41,840 nucleotides of DNA from positions 1 to 41,840 of the forward strand of contig NZ_JAOWKY010000008.1 in assembly GCF_025751435.1 (NCBI RefSeq). Reading direction: 5' to 3'. A program made the position numbers and the translations under genes. Within the stretch, counting starts at the first letter, position 1. Each line of letters opens with the position of its first letter. Positions 21,690 to 29,838 of the stretch are shown here, piece after piece. The notes under the pieces are model-generated. The model worked only from the letters and a program-made list of their open reading frames with translations, was not told where the DNA came from and ran no database searches. The stretch comes from Albidovulum marisflavi (GTDB lineage Bacteria > Pseudomonadota > Alphaproteobacteria > Rhodobacterales > Rhodobacteraceae).

Positions 21690-23210
21690 TTACTCCGTGA
21701 CGGTGTCGGCAGCGCCGACTGGTTTCGTTTCAGGCTGGGCGCTGCCCGCTTTCGCCACGCGGCGCGGATCGCTGTCGAAGACCAGCAACGCGGCGTCGGC
21801 CGCCTCCGCATCCTTGCGCCACTCGTCCAGGACCTCTTCCGGGTCGTAGCCGCGCGCGGCGATCTTCTGCGACCGGGTCGAAAACCCGGCCCGCACCTCT
21901 GCCAGGTCCGCGTCCGCGTCCTGCTTCGGATTGACGGATTCGAACCGCGGCGGCGCCCACTCGACGCCGATCGGGCCATCGCCCTCTGGCAGCAGGCCCT
22001 GCGTCCGGGCGGCCAGGATGAACCAGTCCCAGATCGGCTGGCACAGCATCGGAATGATGCACTGCCACTGCAGCTGGTCGACCATGCGGCGGAACTCGTT
22101 CAGGCCTGCCCGGTTCGACGAAAAGTTCGACTGGCTGAAGTCCCCCGTCATCAGTGCGTAGGGCACGCGAAATCCGGCCGCGATGATCATCAGCTGCGTC
22201 CGGCTCCACTCGGCGACGCCGCCCGCCGCCGCCGGCTGGCTGAACTCGATGCTCTGCGCGCCGGCCGTGTAGGCGACCATTCCCGGCGAAAACTCCTCGA
22301 CCTTGTTTCCGGCCGCATCCTTCATCGACGGCGCCACCGTCTCGGCGCCCGCATCCTCGCCGATGACGACGCCCACGAGACAGGCCTCCGTCTTCTTGCG
22401 GACCATCTCGGCGCGATGCCAGTCACCGAAGTCGCGCAGGCCCCGCATCGCGGAAACGCCCCACGGCACGCCCCGGTTCTGGACGCGCTGGCGCTCGAAC
22501 AGATGCACGACGCGGTCGGCCGGGATCCGCTCGGACTTCAGGCGGTTCCCGAACACGTTCGATGTGCCGCCCGGATGATCCGGGAACATGTGATAGGCCA
22601 CGCGGCGACCGGCTGCATCGTACTCGATGCCCATGTCGATGCGCGGGCCGGTGACGCCGTAGCCGCGAAGGCCATCGTCAAGGTGATCGGCCTCTCGCAG
22701 CTCGATCTTCAGCGGCACGTCCTTTCCGGATCCGCGCGGCATGAAGCGCTGGATGCCAAGACACTCCCCGCCCTCGATCATCTCGCGCACGGCCAGAGCC
22801 TGCAGCCCGTAGAAATCCGTGTGGCCGTGCCAGTCGCAGGTCGCGGCGAAGCGCCGGAACAGCTCGTTGACCCTCTTGTCGGTCCGCTTGTTCCCGGTCT
22901 TCGCCCGCGGGCGGATGCCGGGACCGACGATGTTGTTGACCAGGACCTGGACGGCCTGCGCGGCCATCGGATCGTTGCGGACAAGGTCGCGCATCCTGGC
23001 GCGCAGGGCCGGTCCTGCGACCGAAACCTCGGCGTCAGCCGAAGACCCGGTGGCGGTCCACCCTTGCGTGCCCCGGCCGCGCGCGGCGCCATCGTAGCCG
23101 CGGCGCAGGAAGTCCAGCGCGACGCGCTGCGACAGGCGCTTGCGGGCAAGGCTGGGCGAAAACGGCTCGATCAGGCGTTCGACGAACCCAAAGGGGATGC
23201 GCTCTGTCAT
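21690..23210 (-). CDS. Portal protein, lambda B family, 506 aa
   Basis: The start is ATG 23210, behind a GGAGGG with 6-bp spacing; a frame open 24 bp further would run into the previous gene. Family marks are MAAQAVQVLVNNIVGPGIRP, DWHGHTDFYGLQALAVREMI, EGGECLGIQRF, ADRVVHLFERQRVQNRGVPW, and RVPYALMTGDFSQSNFSSNR. The last is the most conserved motif of lambda-type portals. Twelve copies form the DNA entry ring at one capsid vertex, to which terminase docks. It lies between gpW-like and protease genes, as in lambda. Confidence 0.9.
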   Translation of the reverse strand: MTERIPFGFVERLIEPFSPSLARKRLSQRVALDFLRRGYDGAARGRGTQGWTATGSSADAEVSVAGPALRARMRDLVRNDPMAAQAVQVLVNNIVGPGIRPRAKTGNKRTDKRVNELFRRFAATCDWHGHTDFYGLQALAVREMIEGGECLGIQRFMPRGSGKDVPLKIELREADHLDDGLRGYGVTGPRIDMGIEYDAAGRRVAYHMFPDHPGGTSNVFGNRLKSERIPADRVVHLFERQRVQNRGVPWGVSAMRGLRDFGDWHRAEMVRKKTEACLVGVVIGEDAGAETVAPSMKDAAGNKVEEFSPGMVAYTAGAQSIEFSQPAAAGGVAEWSRTQLMIIAAGFRVPYALMTGDFSQSNFSSNRAGLNEFRRMVDQLQWQCIIPMLCQPIWDWFILAARTQGLLPEGDGPIGVEWAPPRFESVNPKQDADADLAEVRAGFSTRSQKIAARGYDPEEVLDEWRKDAEAADAALLVFDSDPRRVAKAGSAQPETKPVGAADTVTE

Positions 23211-23211
23211 C

Positions 23212-23418
23212 TCAATCCCTCCGGAACGCGGCAAGGCTGACGGATTTCGAGGCCGAACCTGACGCGGCGCGGGCGATCTCGCCCTCGATCACGCGGATCC
23301 GCGCCAGAAGCGCCGCGCCGTCATCGTAGCGCGTGACCTTCCCGTCATAGCGGACCTCGGTCACGCCAGAGGCATAGGCAGAGCGCAGCGCGTCAAGTTC
23401 CGTCTGGCTGAAGCTCAT
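23212..23418 (-). CDS. gpW-like head-tail joining protein, 68 aa
   Basis: ATG 23418 is preferred over a GTG at 23427 because it fits a GGAAGG upstream and a four-base overlap with the terminase stop at 23415. The product (FSQTELDALRSAYASGVTEV, RYDGKVTRYDDGAALLARIR) has the pattern of gpW family proteins: one helix, a beta hairpin around Y-D-G-x-x-x-x-Y, and a second helix. gpW closes the portal after packaging. A basic Ser-rich tail follows. Confidence 0.75.
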   Translation of the reverse strand: MSFSQTELDALRSAYASGVTEVRYDGKVTRYDDGAALLARIRVIEGEIARAASGSASKSVSLAAFRRD

Positions 23419-25442
23419 GAAAACCACCTTCCTCGTTTGCCCCGATCCGACCCGAACCAGCTTTCACGCCCGGTTTTCGGCTCATCGCGCGTCTTTTCCC
23501 GACCCTGCTGTGCCTCTGCCGGCGCGATGGCGACGGTGGCGTCAAACAGGTCGGGCTGGCTGTCCTTCGGCACGGCCGACCGCTCGTCCGCCAGCGCCGT
23601 CCACTGCAGGTCCGTCATCGCGGCCCATCCCTTCCGCCTGGCGGCCGCCTCGGCGTAGAGCATGGTGTCCAATCCCTCGTTCCGCCGCGTCGGCTCGACT
23701 TTTTCCCACTGGCTGGTGGTGACACCGGCCCGGCTCCGCTTCAGAACGCGGACTTCCGACGTCACCATCCGGTAGTATTCATCGCCCATGGCGCGGGCGA
23801 AGCCCACGAACCCGCGCGATACGGGATCGTCCTTCGCCAGCCAGGCGTAGAAGTCGGCCTTCATCTGGCTGACGTTCAGGATGAAACCGCGCTTCTGCAC
23901 CTTGCGCGCCTTCCCATCCGGGCGGCGATCGAACTGCATCGGGGCCATGACCGGCCCGGTCTGGCTCGATCCGCCCTTGACGATGATCACCCGGTTCCAC
24001 GGGTGTCGCTTCGCGAAGGCCCAGACGCTCTCCGTGTAGGCACCGGCGTCGATCGCCATCATGTCCATCTGGACGCGCAGCCCGTTCACCGTCCGCCAGC
24101 CGGACTTCAGCAGCGCGTCGAGCGCGTCGTGGCACTCCTGTTCGCCGATGTGATGCGGGATCACGATGTAATCGATCACCCGGCGCCGGTAGTCTCTCTC
24201 GAACACCACGACCTGGACTTCCGTCCGGTCGAGCTGGCAGTCGACGCCCGCCGTCAGGATGAAACCGGTCGCCGGAAGCACGCCGCGCGGCAGCGTGTCG
24301 GCCTCCGCCGCGTTCTCGGCCCGGTCGCGCAGCTTCTCCCAGTCCGGCCCCTTGCTTGCCTGCTCGTAGGGCAGGCCAAGGAAGTCGTTCCAGAACACCT
24401 GTTCCGTCTCGGCCTCGACCGTCTTCGCGATCTCCGCCTCCGTCTCGGACGTCAGCGACAGCGTCGTCCAGCCCATGATCCGGGCATAGCGCACGGCGAT
24501 CGAGGCCCAGTCCCGCTGCGGCGCATAGGCGCGCCACAGGTGGAAGCCCGGATGATCGCCCTTCGGGTTCGAGGCGACCCACTTGCCAAGCCCGACGATC
24601 TTTTCCTTCTCGCTGTGGCGGATCACGCCGCCGCAGGCATCGCAGGTGAAGCAGGCCGCGTGCAGACGCTCCGGTTCGATGTTCTTCTTCAGGTTCTCCC
24701 AGGTCAGCGGCGCCATGTTCCCGCAATGCGGACACGGCACATGGAAGTACCGCTGATCCGACCGCGCGAAGGCCCGCGTGATGCGGCAGGTTCCCGCCAC
24801 CAGCGGCGTCGAGATCCGCACGATCTTGCCATCCTCGAACGACTCGGCCCGGCTTGCCGCCAGCTCCTCGGGATCGCCCTTGTCGGTCATGTCCCACTTC
24901 GCCAGGTCGTCCATCATGACCAGACGCCGGGTCGTTCCGGTCAGGTCCGACGGCGATCCGGCCGATGCGACCTTGAGCGATCCGTCGCGGTTCACCGTCT
25001 CCTGGTTGAACAGCGAATCGACGTTGTCGCCGGACCCGGTCCCGAAGATGGCCCGCACCGCGGCGGTCTGCCTGCGGAACGGCCCCCACTTCGTCAGGAC
25101 GAAGTCCTTCGCGATCGCGTAGCTCATCTGCACGACCAGCGAATCCAGCGGCCCGTTCGCATGCCAGGCCCCCAGCGTCGGCAGCACCAGCGACACCGTC
25201 TTGCCGATCTGCGCCGATCCCCGGACCGTCACCTCCCGCGCCGGATGCTCGGGCGACAGGACGTCGTGGATCTCGCGCAGGAACGGGAAGCGATCGATCC
25301 GGAACGGCCCCGGCAGGGGCGAGCGCTCGTCGAAGACGATGTTTTCCTCGCACCACCGCGTGATGTCGGGCGGCGGCGGCGGCAGCATCGCGCGGGCCGC
25401 GCCCCTGGCGACGACCGCGCGGGCAGGCGACAGGAACCCCAT
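23415..25442 (-). CDS. Terminase large subunit, GpA family, 675 aa
   Basis: ATP-driven packaging motor and cos-cutting nuclease. The N-terminal ATPase has Walker A GSAQIGKT (75-82) and Walker B LVMMDD (174-179). A Cys cluster (CPHCGN and CFTCDACGG, about 235-270) is typical of GpA. The C-terminal nuclease part has TAGVDCQLDRTEVQVVVFER and MMAIDAGAYTESVW with acidic metal ligands. Length and order match lambda gpA. It overlaps TerS by one base (TGATG) and gpW by four. Confidence 0.95.
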   Translation of the reverse strand: MGFLSPARAVVARGAARAMLPPPPPDITRWCEENIVFDERSPLPGPFRIDRFPFLREIHDVLSPEHPAREVTVRGSAQIGKTVSLVLPTLGAWHANGPLDSLVVQMSYAIAKDFVLTKWGPFRRQTAAVRAIFGTGSGDNVDSLFNQETVNRDGSLKVASAGSPSDLTGTTRRLVMMDDLAKWDMTDKGDPEELAASRAESFEDGKIVRISTPLVAGTCRITRAFARSDQRYFHVPCPHCGNMAPLTWENLKKNIEPERLHAACFTCDACGGVIRHSEKEKIVGLGKWVASNPKGDHPGFHLWRAYAPQRDWASIAVRYARIMGWTTLSLTSETEAEIAKTVEAETEQVFWNDFLGLPYEQASKGPDWEKLRDRAENAAEADTLPRGVLPATGFILTAGVDCQLDRTEVQVVVFERDYRRRVIDYIVIPHHIGEQECHDALDALLKSGWRTVNGLRVQMDMMAIDAGAYTESVWAFAKRHPWNRVIIVKGGSSQTGPVMAPMQFDRRPDGKARKVQKRGFILNVSQMKADFYAWLAKDDPVSRGFVGFARAMGDEYYRMVTSEVRVLKRSRAGVTTSQWEKVEPTRRNEGLDTMLYAEAAARRKGWAAMTDLQWTALADERSAVPKDSQPDLFDATVAIAPAEAQQGREKTRDEPKTGRESWFGSDRGKRGRWFS

Positions 25443-26074
25443 CAGATGTCTGCCTTCCGCTCGGCGTCCGTCAGATCGGCCGCATCCGCCGCGGCCTGCA
25501 GCGCCTCGGTCCGCGTGCGGCGATGGTCACGCCAGCGATCGATCAGGATCTTGCGCGCCGACTTGAAGTCGACGCCCAGCCGATCGGCAATCTCGCGCGC
25601 CCCGTCGCGCAACACGTTTTCGACCTCGGCGATCTCCTGCGCCAGGATCTGGCGTGTTTGCCGCTCGACCTCGCTGGCCAGGACGTAGTGCCCCTCGGCC
25701 GCCTCGTTGTCGCGCCGGACCTTCCGAAGGTTCTCTTCGGCGATCTGGATCTTCGCCAGCTCCATCCGGTCGGGATCGCCCTCGCCAAGCGGCCCATCCT
25801 TCCGGGCGGGTTTGCCTGGCTCCGCCGGCTTCTTCTCCGCTTCCCCCGCGGTGACTTCCCGTATCGCCCGGCGGGTCTTCAGACCATTGCCAAGCATCTG
25901 CCCCTTGTCGAGCTTGCGCCCCAGGCTTTCCGCGACCTTTTCCAGGTCGAAGCGCCGCGCGCGGCCAGCGCCCGTATAGCACCCCTCGAGAACGCCCTGG
26001 CTGACCCATTGGCTGACCCGGCCTTTCGTTACCGACAGCTCCGCTGCAAGTTCAGTGGTCGTCAGGTGCGGCAT
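25442..26074 (-). CDS. Terminase small subunit, Nu1-like, 210 aa
   Basis: The N-terminal winged helix (HLTTTELAAELSVTKGRVSQ, WVSQGVLEGCYTGAGRARRF) is like the Nu1 DNA-binding domain. The middle is polar. A long helical part (RMELAKIQIAEENLRKVRRD, VLASEVERQTRQILAQEIAE) would assemble the subunit and hold TerL. Nu1 binds cosB sites; four GTTTAG boxes lie right upstream of this gene and are the natural candidates. Confidence 0.85.
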   Translation of the reverse strand: MPHLTTTELAAELSVTKGRVSQWVSQGVLEGCYTGAGRARRFDLEKVAESLGRKLDKGQMLGNGLKTRRAIREVTAGEAEKKPAEPGKPARKDGPLGEGDPDRMELAKIQIAEENLRKVRRDNEAAEGHYVLASEVERQTRQILAQEIAEVENVLRDGAREIADRLGVDFKSARKILIDRWRDHRRTRTEALQAAADAADLTDAERKADI

Positions 26075-26080
26075 GGGATC

Positions 26081-26138
26081 GTTTAGGCAACAGCCTCTCG
26101 TTTAGCCCAAACTGGTTTAGGCTTTGGATTTCGTTTAG
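26081..26138. repeat. Four GTTTAG boxes, candidate cosB (terminase binding)
   Basis: GTTTAG occurs at 26081-26086, 26100-26105, 26115-26120 and 26133-26138, all in the same direction, with 15-19 bp spacing and immediately before the TerS start. In lambda the gpNu1 R-sites occupy the same place between cosN and nu1. An A+T-rich local context in a high-GC genome adds weight. They could instead act in late promoter control. Confidence 0.5.
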
Positions 26139-26156
26139 CGATGCAAAGCTTACGCG

Positions 26157-26210
26157 CCTCGCGGCCCCGTATACGCTGGTGCGGCGGAAGGACCCGCGAG
26201 GGGTGGCCGC
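26157..26210 (-). other. Candidate cosN (packaging cut site)
   Basis: On the minus strand CCTCGCGGGT (26192-26201) is identical to the bases around the lambda cosN cut (ACCT/CGCGGGT, from memory of lambda). CCTCGCGG/CCGCGAGG form an inverted repeat at 26157-26164 and 26194-26201, with an outer GCGGCC/GGCCGC pair at 26161-26166 and 26205-26210. The order cosN, GTTTAG boxes, TerS, TerL equals that in lambda. No promoter for the late genes could be picked out in 26139-26300. Confidence 0.4.
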
Positions 26211-26303
26211 GACGGGTGATCGAAAGGGGGTGGACGCCGCCTCGCCGCTGCAGCGCCCGGTGACAACGCGCCTGTCGGCGAGCGCGCGAGGGATCGGGAA
26301 AGC

Positions 26304-26334
26304 AAAACGCCCGGAGGGATGATCCCGCCGGGCG
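26304..26334 (-). terminator. Intrinsic terminator between early and late operons
   Basis: The minus strand reads a 7-bp stem CGCCCGG/CCGGGCG (26308-26334), with extra GGGA/TCCC pairing in the loop, followed by TTTTGCTTT. It stands 56 bp after the stop of the 236-aa gene and before the cos region, so it should stop early transcription before the terminase genes. Confidence 0.75.
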
Positions 26335-26389
26335 CAATTCGGTCGAGTGCACTATGTCAAGGGGGGCTAGGTCTCGTCAAGCCCAAAAT

Positions 26390-27100
26390 CTAGCGACGCC
26401 GCCACGGCTCCATCGGCGGCATGGCGTCGGTCACATCGATGTCGCTCAGGCGCACCAGCCCGAGGCCATGGCGGATGTGATGCAGCGCCCCCCACCAGTC
26501 GAGATAGCCGCGACGGGCGGCAGCGATCTGTGACGCGCTTGGCGTGTATGTCACCGGGCAGCAGCGCACCTCGCGCTTCACCATCCGGCCGCGGTGGCGA
26601 TAGCTGATCACCTCGGCGACCGCGGTCGACGCCCTGACCCCGAACTGGTTCTCGGACCACTCCTTCGGCACCACCCGCGTCCGCGCACCGGGCAGCCAGT
26701 CCGGCGTGGTGCCGGCCCTGGCATACTCGGCGATGCGCAACGCCATCGGCAGCCCGCCATAGGTCTGCGGCAGGTTCTCGACGATGGCCGCAACGATCTC
26801 GGCATCCTCGTGCGGGCTGGACCGCCCGACCGAGGTGTCGACCCGGCACCCGAGGATCTGGCGCTGCAGCAGCACATATTCCATCCCGAAGCCCACGGCG
26901 CCCTGACCGCCCAGCCGTGACGTCGGATCGGTGTCGATCCGCACGCACTCCCGCCCGAACGCCCATTCCAGGATCTGCTGCACCCCAAGCGCGCGCTTCA
27001 CCTTCTGGCCCCGCACCACGGGCGCGATCCGCGCCTCCACGGCCCCACGGTCAAATGTTTTTGCCGCGCCTTCAATCAACATATTGTGCCTGTCAGCCAT
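26390..27100 (-). CDS. Unknown protein, 236 aa, in the position of a late gene regulator
   Basis: I do not recognise a family. Visible features are a basic N-terminal part (RIAPVVRGQKVKRALGVQQI, LEWAFGRECVRID), a middle part with LGCRVDTSVGRSSPHEDAEI and LPQTYGGLPMALRIAEYARA, and a C-terminal part with CCPVTYTPSASQIAAARRGY and LDWWGALHHIRHGLGLVRL. It is the last early gene, just before a terminator and the late operon, the place where lambda has Q. An antitermination or late-activation role is therefore reasonable but rests on position only. Confidence 0.7.
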   Translation of the reverse strand: MADRHNMLIEGAAKTFDRGAVEARIAPVVRGQKVKRALGVQQILEWAFGRECVRIDTDPTSRLGGQGAVGFGMEYVLLQRQILGCRVDTSVGRSSPHEDAEIVAAIVENLPQTYGGLPMALRIAEYARAGTTPDWLPGARTRVVPKEWSENQFGVRASTAVAEVISYRHRGRMVKREVRCCPVTYTPSASQIAAARRGYLDWWGALHHIRHGLGLVRLSDIDVTDAMPPMEPWRRR

Positions 27101-27137
27101 GGTTGCGCCCCATATTGTTGTTCCGCTGGTTCTGTTC

Positions 27138-27460
27138 GGGAGGATAGGGAGGATAGGGAGGACGTGACGGGAGGATGGACTTCCACCAGATCGTCAGAAA
27201 CTGTTCAGTGTTATCAATGCCTTGATTGTCTTTTTGGGAGGCTAGGGAGTGTAGGGAGGGAGAACCGGCTACACGTGAAGAAGGATCAAGGGACAATACC
27301 CCCACACCCCGTTGCTTCACACGTAGGCGCGCGTATGCCTCCCTACGCTCCCTAGCCTCCCTGACTGACGTGTAACGCATTGACATGACCTGACTTTCCC
27401 CCGCGCCCCTTGATGCGCCCACCCTCCCTGACCGCAGGGAGGCAGCCTCCCTACCCTCCC
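27138..27460. repeat. Iteron region: clusters of GGGAGGnTA 9-mers, candidate replication origin
   Basis: No gene is seen in 27101-27490. Nine-base units (consensus GGGAGGnTA) occur as three tandem copies at 27138-27164 plus one at 27169, three at 27236-27262, three inverted at 27335-27361, and a mixed group at 27421-27460 including the palindrome GGGAGGCAGCCTCCC. Clusters two and three form an inverted repeat (23 of 24 bases), extended inward by a CTACACGTGAAG/CTTCACACGTAG near-match. It lies just after the helicase and HTH genes. A P4-like origin with iterons bound by the primase/helicase is the leading idea. Confidence 0.65.
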
Positions 27461-27490
27461 GAATGTCAGGTGAAACGGGGTGCGGGGCTG

Positions 27491-28051
27491 TCATGTGCGC
27501 CCCCTGATCAGATGCCAGCGCGCCTGTACCGCAGCGATCGGACGGCCGATCTCGGCGGCCAGGTCCGAAACGGCGCGATGCCGTCCGCCCGTCGCGCGCA
27601 CCGCGGCATCCAGCGACGGCGGCCAGTTCGGATTGCGGGGCTGCTCGCAGGCCGATCCCTTCGCCGCGATGGGGGGCGCAGCCACGGAACGGGCGACCGG
27701 CACGTCGCCGGGGACGTCCTTCGGCCCCGGCGCCACGGCGTCAGCCCGTGGCCGGCCCCCTGCGCCGCGCGCGGGCAGCTTCCAGCGACTGGCCAGCTGC
27801 GAAATGTAGGGCGGCGACACGCCGAACCTGGCGGCGATCTCGCTGCGCGACACCCCGGCGTGCCACATCATGCACATTTCCTTGCGCGGCACCGATATGA
27901 TCTGGCGCTTTGGCGGCAGGCCCTTCTGCCTGGCGATGTCGCGGGCGCGGTCGCCGGATATTCCCAGCTCTGCGCCGACGGCGGCGGCGGTCAGCTTCTG
28001 GGCCCACAACGCCCGCATGCGATCCATGTCCACGTCGTCAGGCCCGCTCAT
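27491..28051 (-). CDS. DNA-binding protein with three predicted helix-turn-helix units, 186 aa
   Basis: Unit 1 (about 15-50, LWAQKLTAAAVGAELGISGD, RARDIARQKGLPP) is GcrA-like. Unit 2 (about 60-95, WHAGVSRSEIAARFGVSPPY, ISQLASRWKLP) is a typical HTH. A Pro/Ala linker follows, then a third helical unit (about 143-183, SLDAAVRATGGRHRAVSDLA, EIGRPIAAVQARWHL). It overlaps the helicase stop (ATGA) and is the last gene before the iteron region. It may bind the iterons or act as a transcription regulator of late genes. Confidence 0.7.
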   Translation of the reverse strand: MSGPDDVDMDRMRALWAQKLTAAAVGAELGISGDRARDIARQKGLPPKRQIISVPRKEMCMMWHAGVSRSEIAARFGVSPPYISQLASRWKLPARGAGGRPRADAVAPGPKDVPGDVPVARSVAAPPIAAKGSACEQPRNPNWPPSLDAAVRATGGRHRAVSDLAAEIGRPIAAVQARWHLIRGRT

Positions 28052-29838
28052 TCGTCATCCCCCATCGCGCGCGCGCCATGCAGGACGTTGCCCTTCGCGT
28101 CGCGTGGCGCGTCACGGAAGCGCGGCCCGAAGATGTCGTTGAACCGGATGCCCCTGTAGGACATGGTCGAGGCCTTGTGCGGCTCGAATGACCGCTGCGT
28201 CACCGGGCTTTTCCAGCGCCGCGCCTTGTCGGCCAGACGCTTCGACACGGTTGTCGGGCGCCACGACCCCTTGCCCTGATCCTCGAGCCAGAAGTTGAAG
28301 GCCTGCACCAGGTCGCGCGCGGGCAGCATGTCCGCATGCTCTCCGGTCACGACGCAGCAGCGTTCCAGGAACGCGCCAAGAAGGTCGCTGTCCTCGCGGT
28401 ATTCCTGCGTCGCGGCCAGCACGGCCGCGGGCACCTGCAGCCCCCCCTCGAGGTAGTCGAGCAAGCCTTCGACCATCCAGCGGAAGATGCCGGCGCGCTC
28501 GCGCCACAGCATTTCGTCCATCTCCGCCTTCGGCCTGCGGCGCTCGGCCGGGATCTGCACGGGGAAGTCGACCAGCATCACGCGGCGCCATATGCCGTCG
28601 TCGCCGCCGTGGATCTCCGGCCTGTGGTTGCCGCTGATCGTCAGCTTGAAATGCGGCGTGAACTCGATGAAATCGGCATGCAGCGCGCGGGCCAAAAACT
28701 TTTCGCCCCCGGTCAGCTCCTTGATCAGCGCTTCCTGGAAACGCGTGCCTTCCTCCGGCTCCGACGCCTTGACGCCGCGCGCGCCGACCAGAAGCATCAG
28801 ATCCGGCGTCGCATCGCCGCCGCCGCGGCGGTTCGCGCCGGTAAGGCTTTCGATCTTTGCCCCGGCGCCATAGGTCCCCAGAATCCGCATGATCAGGTCG
28901 ACCAGCACCGACTTGCCGTTCGCGCCCATGCCGTAGAAGAAGGCAAACTGCTGGATCTGGATCGCAGTCATGGACAGGCCGAACCAGCGCTGCAGGAACC
29001 GGCGCTGCTCGGCGATCGGCTGGATCTCTTCCATGAAGGCGTCGAAGTCCGGGCAGGTCGCCGCGGGATCGTATTCGACCGGCATGATCTTGGTGATCAG
29101 GTGGTCGCGCGCGTGCGGGATGACCTCGACCTCCGCCATCTTGCTGGCGCCTTCTTCGCGCATGTCCGAAACGTGGAATCGAAGCACCCCTGACAGGCAG
29201 TTCACGTCCATCGGACGCGCATCCAGGTCTTCCAGCGCGCGCGCCAGCATGACCTCGGCCTCGCCCGTGAAATTGTTGATGGCGTTCGAGTTGCCGGCGT
29301 TCTTCGCATGCGTCAGACGGCGCGCGACGGCCGTCTTGCGATCCTTCAGGATCTCGCTCCGCCGCTCGATCACCGCGCGGGCGTCGCGCAGGGCCTTGTG
29401 GTCTTCTTCGCTGCGCTCGCCCCGCGCGATCGCCTCGACGCGCTCGATCGTGTCTTCCGCCGCTTCCGCGCGTGCCAGGATCGCCCGCTCGCGATCCGTC
29501 GGCTGCATGTGATGGATTTCCTTCGCGATGCGCTCGGACAGGCCGTGCGCCTTGGCGCGCACCGCGATCTTGTCATCGTCGCGCTGCCAGTGCGTGCCGG
29601 TCCAGACATGCCATCCGACGCGCGGAACGAACAACAGATCCTCGCCGAAGTGCCGCACGAAGCGCTGCCCGTTGCCCAGGTCGTTCAACGGCATGCCCAC
29701 GCAATCGGCCTCGGGCCCGGGCGGCGCGCCCTCCGGTTGATCTGGCGGTGGCGGCATGTCCATTCCGCCCGACAGGTCCGCGTCGATTTCCTCCGCGCCA
29801 TCCATCAGGCGGCGCACGTCATCGGGTCCGGCTGTCAT
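28048..29838 (-). CDS. Phage/plasmid primase-helicase, P4 family (D5-like), 596 aa
   Basis: The start is ATG 29838, overlapping the primase stop (ATGA). A much longer open frame upstream is only an Arg/Gly-rich shadow. The N-terminal half has a D5_N-type domain with WTGTHWQRDDDKIAVRAKAH. The C-terminal SF3 helicase has Walker A YGMGANGKSV (302-311), acidic residues in DATPDLMLLVGARG, LTGGEKFLARALHADFIEF and the sensor-like TISGNHRPEI. It unwinds DNA at the phage origin. The primase domain is on the separate upstream gene, so the P4 alpha functions are split here. Confidence 0.9.
   Translation of the reverse strand: MTAGPDDVRRLMDGAEEIDADLSGGMDMPPPPDQPEGAPPGPEADCVGMPLNDLGNGQRFVRHFGEDLLFVPRVGWHVWTGTHWQRDDDKIAVRAKAHGLSERIAKEIHHMQPTDRERAILARAEAAEDTIERVEAIARGERSEEDHKALRDARAVIERRSEILKDRKTAVARRLTHAKNAGNSNAINNFTGEAEVMLARALEDLDARPMDVNCLSGVLRFHVSDMREEGASKMAEVEVIPHARDHLITKIMPVEYDPAATCPDFDAFMEEIQPIAEQRRFLQRWFGLSMTAIQIQQFAFFYGMGANGKSVLVDLIMRILGTYGAGAKIESLTGANRRGGGDATPDLMLLVGARGVKASEPEEGTRFQEALIKELTGGEKFLARALHADFIEFTPHFKLTISGNHRPEIHGGDDGIWRRVMLVDFPVQIPAERRRPKAEMDEMLWRERAGIFRWMVEGLLDYLEGGLQVPAAVLAATQEYREDSDLLGAFLERCCVVTGEHADMLPARDLVQAFNFWLEDQGKGSWRPTTVSKRLADKARRWKSPVTQRSFEPHKASTMSYRGIRFNDIFGPRFRDAPRDAKGNVLHGARAMGDDE

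Noticed and set aside
19548-23240. A 1230-codon plus-strand open frame opposite capsid and portal
   Set aside because: It is antisense to two certain genes; its product is Arg/Gly/Val/His-rich without any domain, as expected for an open frame opposite GC-rich coding sequence.
24003-25688. A 561-codon plus-strand frame opposite terminase
   Set aside because: Same cause: antisense shadow of TerL and TerS with no recognisable protein features.
26083-26352. An 89-codon minus-strand frame before terminase
   Set aside because: It runs through the GTTTAG boxes and the terminator hairpin and has an implausible composition; the region is better read as cos/regulatory DNA.
27093-27494. A 133-codon minus-strand frame in the iteron region
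   Set aside because: It translates the GGGAGG repeats into low-complexity sequence and its end overlaps the start of the 236-aa gene; repeats on both strands fit DNA sites better.
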